A stretch of 64,000 nt of DNA, taken from positions 1,883,089 to 1,947,088 of the forward strand of contig NZ_FWEX01000006.1 of assembly GCF_900170025.1 (NCBI RefSeq). Reading direction: 5' to 3'. Position 1 is the first letter of the stretch, and every line of letters begins with the position of its first letter. The notes beneath the pieces were generated by a model that made no database searches, was not told the origin of the DNA, and worked only from the letters and a program-made list of their open reading frames with translations. The position numbers and the translations under genes are program-made. This stretch comes from Nitrospira sp. ND1 (GTDB lineage: Bacteria; Nitrospirota; Nitrospiria; Nitrospirales; Nitrospiraceae). Shown in pieces: positions 63,545 to 64,000 of the stretch.

Positions 63545-64000
63545 ACGGCCGACGCTGACAGATGAAGAGCGTGCGCGGGTTGAGGCGGCGGTGGAGGCGG
63601 CCGAGCAACGGACCAGCGCTGAAATTGTGCCGATGATCGTCGGGCGCTCCGGTTTGTATCGTGAGGCGCACCATCGTGCCGGGCTACTGAGTGCGGTACT
63701 CGCCCTGACGGCCCTGCTGACGATCGAAACCACCTGGCTCCCATGGGGGTGGCATGCGGCGAATGCCGTCTGGTTGCTTGGAGTGATCATGCTGGCCTAT
63801 GCCCTCGGTTCCTGGGTCGGGACATGGCCTCCGGTGCTGCGACTCTTCACATCCCGCGAGCGGATGCATCGGAAGGTGCAGTTGCGGGCGAAATTAGCGT
63901 TTGCTCAGCATGGTCTCGCGCAGACTCGTGAGCGAACAGGACTTCTGCTGCTGATCTCCCTACTCGAACGGCAGGTCTCTGTGTTGGCAGACCAATCATT
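63531..64000 (+). CDS. Second TPM-domain protein (YgcG family), 3' end outside window
   Basis: A GTG at 63531 with GGAGGAGG 5 bases upstream, overlapping the previous gene by 14 bp. The first 156 residues show the TPM_2 pattern (RRPTLTDEERARVEAAVEAA, TSAEIVPMIVGRSG), two hydrophobic segments, and RERTGLLLLISLLERQVSVL. The frame is open to the window end. It is the third gene of lemA-TPM-TPM. Confidence 0.8.
   Translation, partial: MATGRRPTLTDEERARVEAAVEAAEQRTSAEIVPMIVGRSGLYREAHHRAGLLSAVLALTALLTIETTWLPWGWHAANAVWLLGVIMLAYALGSWVGTWPPVLRLFTSRERMHRKVQLRAKLAFAQHGLAQTRERTGLLLLISLLERQVSVLADQS

Overview
The window (about 60% G+C by eye, densely coding on both strands) looks like a chromosomal segment around the replication origin of a Nitrospira-like bacterium (phylum Nitrospirota). 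That assignment is an inference from gene content and order (hisS - dsrE/F/H - dnaA - dnaN - gyrB, a DabA/DabB-type inorganic-carbon cluster, a MEKHLA protein, many small lipoproteins and c-type cytochrome) and not from a marker-gene comparison. No rRNA, tRNA, CRISPR array, integrase, transposase or phage gene was seen.

Layout. 1-7.3 kb: replication and origin block on the minus strand (gyrB, dnaN, dnaA, a DsrE/DsrF/DsrH-like trio, hisS). DnaA boxes occur on both sides of the dsr trio, suggesting a two-part oriC. recF is absent between dnaN and gyrB, where a dispersed palindromic repeat sits instead. 7.5-12 kb: a double-length ThyX-family protein, a TPR protein, an A+T-richer orphan and a small hypothetical gene with a decayed partial duplicate. 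12-19.5 kb: a minus-strand operon for energy-coupled CO2/bicarbonate uptake: dabB (NuoL-like), a second NuoM-like membrane protein, a very long dabA (DUF2309) and a PII-like regulator, with a DUF2294/MpsC gene reading the other way. The dabB leader holds a very strong intrinsic terminator, so attenuation is likely. 19.5-29 kb: selO, a 1115-residue membrane protein of unknown function, two hydrolases, a HugZ-like protein and ettA. 29-49 kb: envelope and housekeeping genes (patatin lipoprotein, SDR pair, cytochrome c, tldD/tldE, TPR proteins, methyltransferase, msrA, several lipoproteins, lytic transglycosylase, aminotransferase). 49-64 kb: corA, leuC-leuD, small zinc-ribbon proteins, MEKHLA and DUF1653 genes, a flavin disulfide oxidoreductase, a MscS channel, exonuclease III, a PilZ protein, lemA and two TPM-domain genes, the last cut by the window edge.

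A family of about 120-130 bp intergenic repeats (family A) with inverted ends and a central GTAC...GTAC hairpin occurs at least five times, plus one fragment. Twice it starts exactly at a stop codon. A second family (B) lies beside A at two sites. The main leads are the carbon-uptake cluster with its leader, the split origin, the repeat families and the large unknown membrane protein.
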